Assembly: GCA_902496125.1 (NCBI GenBank)
Contig: CABUZU010000086.1
Span: 1 to 8,176 of the forward strand
Direction of reading: 5' to 3'
Origin: an uncultured Lachnospiraceae bacterium
GTDB lineage: Bacteria; Bacillota; Clostridia; Lachnospirales; Lachnospiraceae
DNA length: 8,176 bases
In this document: positions 6,501 through 8,176 of the stretch, in pieces
Layout of the letters: the number at the start of each line of letters is the position of its first letter
How positions within the stretch are numbered: position 1 is the first letter of the stretch
Notes under the pieces: generated by a model
Told to the model about the DNA's origin: nothing
The model's database searches: none
What the model saw: only the letters and a program-made list of their open reading frames with translations
Translations under genes and position numbers: made by a program

Positions 6501-8054
6501 TTACTTTTTAGCAGATTCCATCTCTTTTAATCGTAAAAATACACCATTTAAATCCTCATTGATTAGTTTCCTTTGTAGACTATACATTTTACGATAAAAC
6601 GCTACATTTTCTTTATTCGGTTCATAAACATCCTTCACTACAAGATTTTTCTCAAATACTTCTTTTAAATTCTCAATATCTCCCACTGCATAGGCTGCGG
6701 TTGCTGCATCAGTTAGTACCGCTCCCTGTGCCGTTTTTAATGTCACAATCTTCGTATTTAACATATCCGCTTTAATTTGATTCCAAACCTTAGAACGACT
6801 ACCACCTTCTGTAACCGTAATGGATTCCAGTCCAATATTATTCTTTCTGCAAATATCTACGATTTCCATATAATCATAACCAATTGCTTCAAGTACTGCT
6901 CTCCATAACACACCTTGGTCTGTATCCATCGTAACATTTAAAAATGCGCCGGTAGCATCTTTTAATTTACCAACTCCACCTGTCAAATACGGAATAAATA
7001 CCGCTCCATTTGCACCAGGTCTTACCTTAGTTGCCTTCTCATTTAATACATCAAAATATTCGCCTTCTCCAACTTTTGCACAAATATTATCTCGAAACCA
7101 ACGAAGTGCTAATCCACCCGTACGAATAAATCCCCAATAAAAATAAGTATCTGGTAGCGTTCCACTATTAAAAATCAAATTGTTTTCTGGACGGCTAAGC
7201 TCTGGTACAATTCCATCCGTTGCAATACAAAACATCGCACAAGTTCCTGCAACATCGGCTGCCGTATTAATTCCTGTTACCCCACAGCCAATCATCGACT
7301 GCATCGTATCTCCACTTCCTGCACAAATCGGTGTACCCTCGTTTAACCCTGTTTTATTTGCATATTCTTTCGTAAGCTTTCCAATAATATCCCATGGCTT
7401 TACAATTTTAGGCAAATAATCCTCATCAATTTCTAAGATTTCTAACTGCTCTTTTGACCAGATTTTCTTAGTCACATCATATCCAAGTCCCCAACCAGAT
7501 AAGGTTCCCCAATCGACAAAGGCATCCGTTGCCTTAAGACCTGCTAAATTTGCCAAAATATACGGAGCATTATGTAAAAATTTACATCCTCTTTCGTTAA
7601 AATCCTTACAATTTTTTAAAATCCACCTTGCAAACATTGCAGGAAACATACATTTCGGTTCTGGGTTTCCTGTTTCTCTTGCCCAAATTTCTAATTTGCG
7701 ACTTGCTAAACTCTCTGCATCCTCTTTCGTTCTAGAATCTAGATAATTGATATATGGAGTAATTGCTTTACAATTTTCATCAACCCCTGCAATTCCTTCA
7801 ATGACGCCATCACCAAAAATACATTGAATATCTTTAGGATTTTTTCCCTGTCTTATCATCTCATCACTGCAATGGCGAATACTCGTTACTGCTGCCTGTA
7901 AATAATCCTCAACATCCATTTCCACCCAACCAGGATGTGGATACTTTAATAAAGTCGGCGTACTATATTGTACAATGCAATTCATCTCCAAATCATAAAC
8001 CGCTGCCTTTACACTCTGAGTTCCTGCATCAAATCCTAAATAATATTTTGCCAT
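6501..8054 (-). CDS. FGGY-family carbohydrate kinase, substrate unknown
   Basis: A cytoplasmic ATP-dependent sugar kinase of 517 residues, full length for FGGY kinases (about 480-560). Motifs: N-terminal phosphate loop GFDAGTQSVKAAVYD at 7-21; PGWVEMD at 41-47, like xylulokinases; catalytic-base segment AGSGDTMQSMIGCG with D249; the family glycine-rich region RTGGLALRWF at 311-320; and the C-terminal ATP-binding TEGGSRSKVWNQIKADML at 415-432. Overall it is closest in feel to XylB-type kinases, but the substrate loop SGQMHG of XylB is replaced by GDGVIEG at 81-87, so D-xylulose should not be assumed. An in-frame TTG at 8069 would add five residues, but the GGAGG SD overlaps those codons; the ATG at 8054 is therefore chosen. 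The leader holds an intrinsic terminator and, upstream, the end of an FMN riboswitch, implying expression when FMN is low. A ketopentose such as D-ribulose would make sense as substrate, since ribulose 5-phosphate is a riboflavin precursor; this is inference. Confidence 0.92.
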   Translation of the reverse strand: MAKYYLGFDAGTQSVKAAVYDLEMNCIVQYSTPTLLKYPHPGWVEMDVEDYLQAAVTSIRHCSDEMIRQGKNPKDIQCIFGDGVIEGIAGVDENCKAITPYINYLDSRTKEDAESLASRKLEIWARETGNPEPKCMFPAMFARWILKNCKDFNERGCKFLHNAPYILANLAGLKATDAFVDWGTLSGWGLGYDVTKKIWSKEQLEILEIDEDYLPKIVKPWDIIGKLTKEYANKTGLNEGTPICAGSGDTMQSMIGCGVTGINTAADVAGTCAMFCIATDGIVPELSRPENNLIFNSGTLPDTYFYWGFIRTGGLALRWFRDNICAKVGEGEYFDVLNEKATKVRPGANGAVFIPYLTGGVGKLKDATGAFLNVTMDTDQGVLWRAVLEAIGYDYMEIVDICRKNNIGLESITVTEGGSRSKVWNQIKADMLNTKIVTLKTAQGAVLTDAATAAYAVGDIENLKEVFEKNLVVKDVYEPNKENVAFYRKMYSLQRKLINEDLNGVFLRLKEMESAKK

Positions 8055-8062
8055 GTACTTAT

Positions 8063-8067
8063 CCTCC
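8063..8067 (-). promoter_or_regulatory. SD deciding the kinase start at 8054
   Basis: GGAGG on the minus strand, 8 bases before the ATG at 8054-8052 and immediately after the T run of the terminator hairpin. The in-frame TTG at 8069-8067 overlaps it and so cannot use it. Confidence 0.85.
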
Positions 8068-8070
8068 AAT

Positions 8071-8101
8071 AAAAAAAGTCCCTAAACATTCAGGGACTTT
8101 T
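8071..8101 (-). terminator. Intrinsic terminator in the kinase leader (probable riboswitch expression platform)
   Basis: On the minus strand AAAAGTCCCT (8101-8092) and AGGGACTTTT (8083-8074) form a perfect 10-bp stem with an 8-base loop; the T's continue to 8071, giving seven in a row. It ends 3 bases before the kinase SD and begins about 40 bases after the FMN aptamer, the usual arrangement for a transcription-terminating riboswitch. Confidence 0.9.
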
Positions 8102-8141
8102 AAATGAGTATCTTAAAATACATTAAACACGTAACTACGCA

Positions 8142-8176
8142 CTTCTCTCATCCAGACTGTACTGTCGGCTTCGGAA
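8142..8176 (-). promoter_or_regulatory. FMN riboswitch (RFN element), 3' part only, cut by window edge
   Basis: Read on the minus strand the last 35 bases contain TTCCGAAGCCGACAGTA, then AGTCTGGATGAGAGAAG. This follows the conserved 3' end of the FMN aptamer (UUCCGg-GCCGACaGUauAGUCuGGAUGgaAGAaG), including GCCGAC, AGUC, GGAUG and the closing-stem strand GAGAAG. The 5' conserved part (GGGGCAGGGUGAAAUUCCC and the CCGGCGGU region) would lie beyond base 8176. FMN binding normally folds the aptamer and lets the downstream terminator form, turning the gene off. The next gene on this strand is the FGGY kinase, 87 bases on. Confidence 0.9.

Noticed and set aside
6501..8054. Naming the kinase xylB
   Set aside because: Only general FGGY motifs are shared; the substrate loop differs from xylulokinases and no xylose isomerase or transporter is adjacent in the window.
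8055..8069. TTG start at 8069 for the FGGY kinase, adding MEDKY
   Set aside because: The GGAGG SD overlaps the TTG and next codon; the ATG at 8054 has ideal spacing and begins right before the family's N-terminal strand.
8071..8101. Hairpin as the terminator of an unseen upstream gene rather than a riboswitch part
   Set aside because: RFN aptamer sequence lies about 40 bases upstream on the same strand with no coding sequence between, so a riboswitch expression platform is the simpler reading, though both roles cannot be fully separated without the flanking sequence.

Overview
This is a low-GC, AT-rich bacterial window. SD sequences are strong (AGGAGG/GGAGG), the promoters are sigma-A-like, and the protein types and pth-mfd order fit a Clostridia-class Firmicute, probably of the Lachnospiraceae kind. 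That placement is inferred from protein flavour and gene order, not from a marker search. No mobile element, tRNA, rRNA or CRISPR array was seen. Coding density is high and no stretch longer than 300 bases lacks a gene.

Layout from left to right. (1) The minus-strand pair pth-mfd covers bases 1-3364. mfd (transcription-repair coupling factor) runs off the left edge inside helicase motif VI. It starts with GTG only 2 bases after the pth stop. A near-consensus promoter (TTGACA, 17 bases, TAGAAT) drives the pair. (2) Back to back with that promoter is a second one (TTGTAA, 17 bases, TATAAT) for a plus-strand, cysteine-rich DUF2284-type putative metal-binding protein (3557-4096). (3) A minus-strand pair converges on it: an ABC-F ATPase of the YbiT type (4773-6404), then, 4 bases later, a HAD-family phosphatase of the phosphoglycolate phosphatase type. 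A hairpin at the convergence point overlaps the last codons of the phosphatase. (4) At the right end is a minus-strand FGGY-family carbohydrate kinase (6501-8054).

The most notable item is the leader of that kinase. The last 35 bases of the window, read on the minus strand, match the conserved 3' end of an FMN riboswitch (RFN element). About 40 bases further downstream comes a perfect 10-bp hairpin with a run of seven T's, and then the SD and ATG of the kinase. So a sugar kinase, not a riboflavin synthesis or transport gene, appears to be the first gene under an FMN-responsive terminator. The 5' two thirds or more of the aptamer lies beyond the window, so the riboswitch must be completed from flanking sequence.

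The other genes are mainly housekeeping: peptidyl-tRNA recycling (Pth), transcription-coupled repair (Mfd), ribosome-associated ABC-F ATPase, and metabolite phosphatase. Two corrections to naive gene calling matter: the phosphatase most likely starts at 4768, not 4792, and the kinase at 8054, not at the in-frame TTG at 8069.
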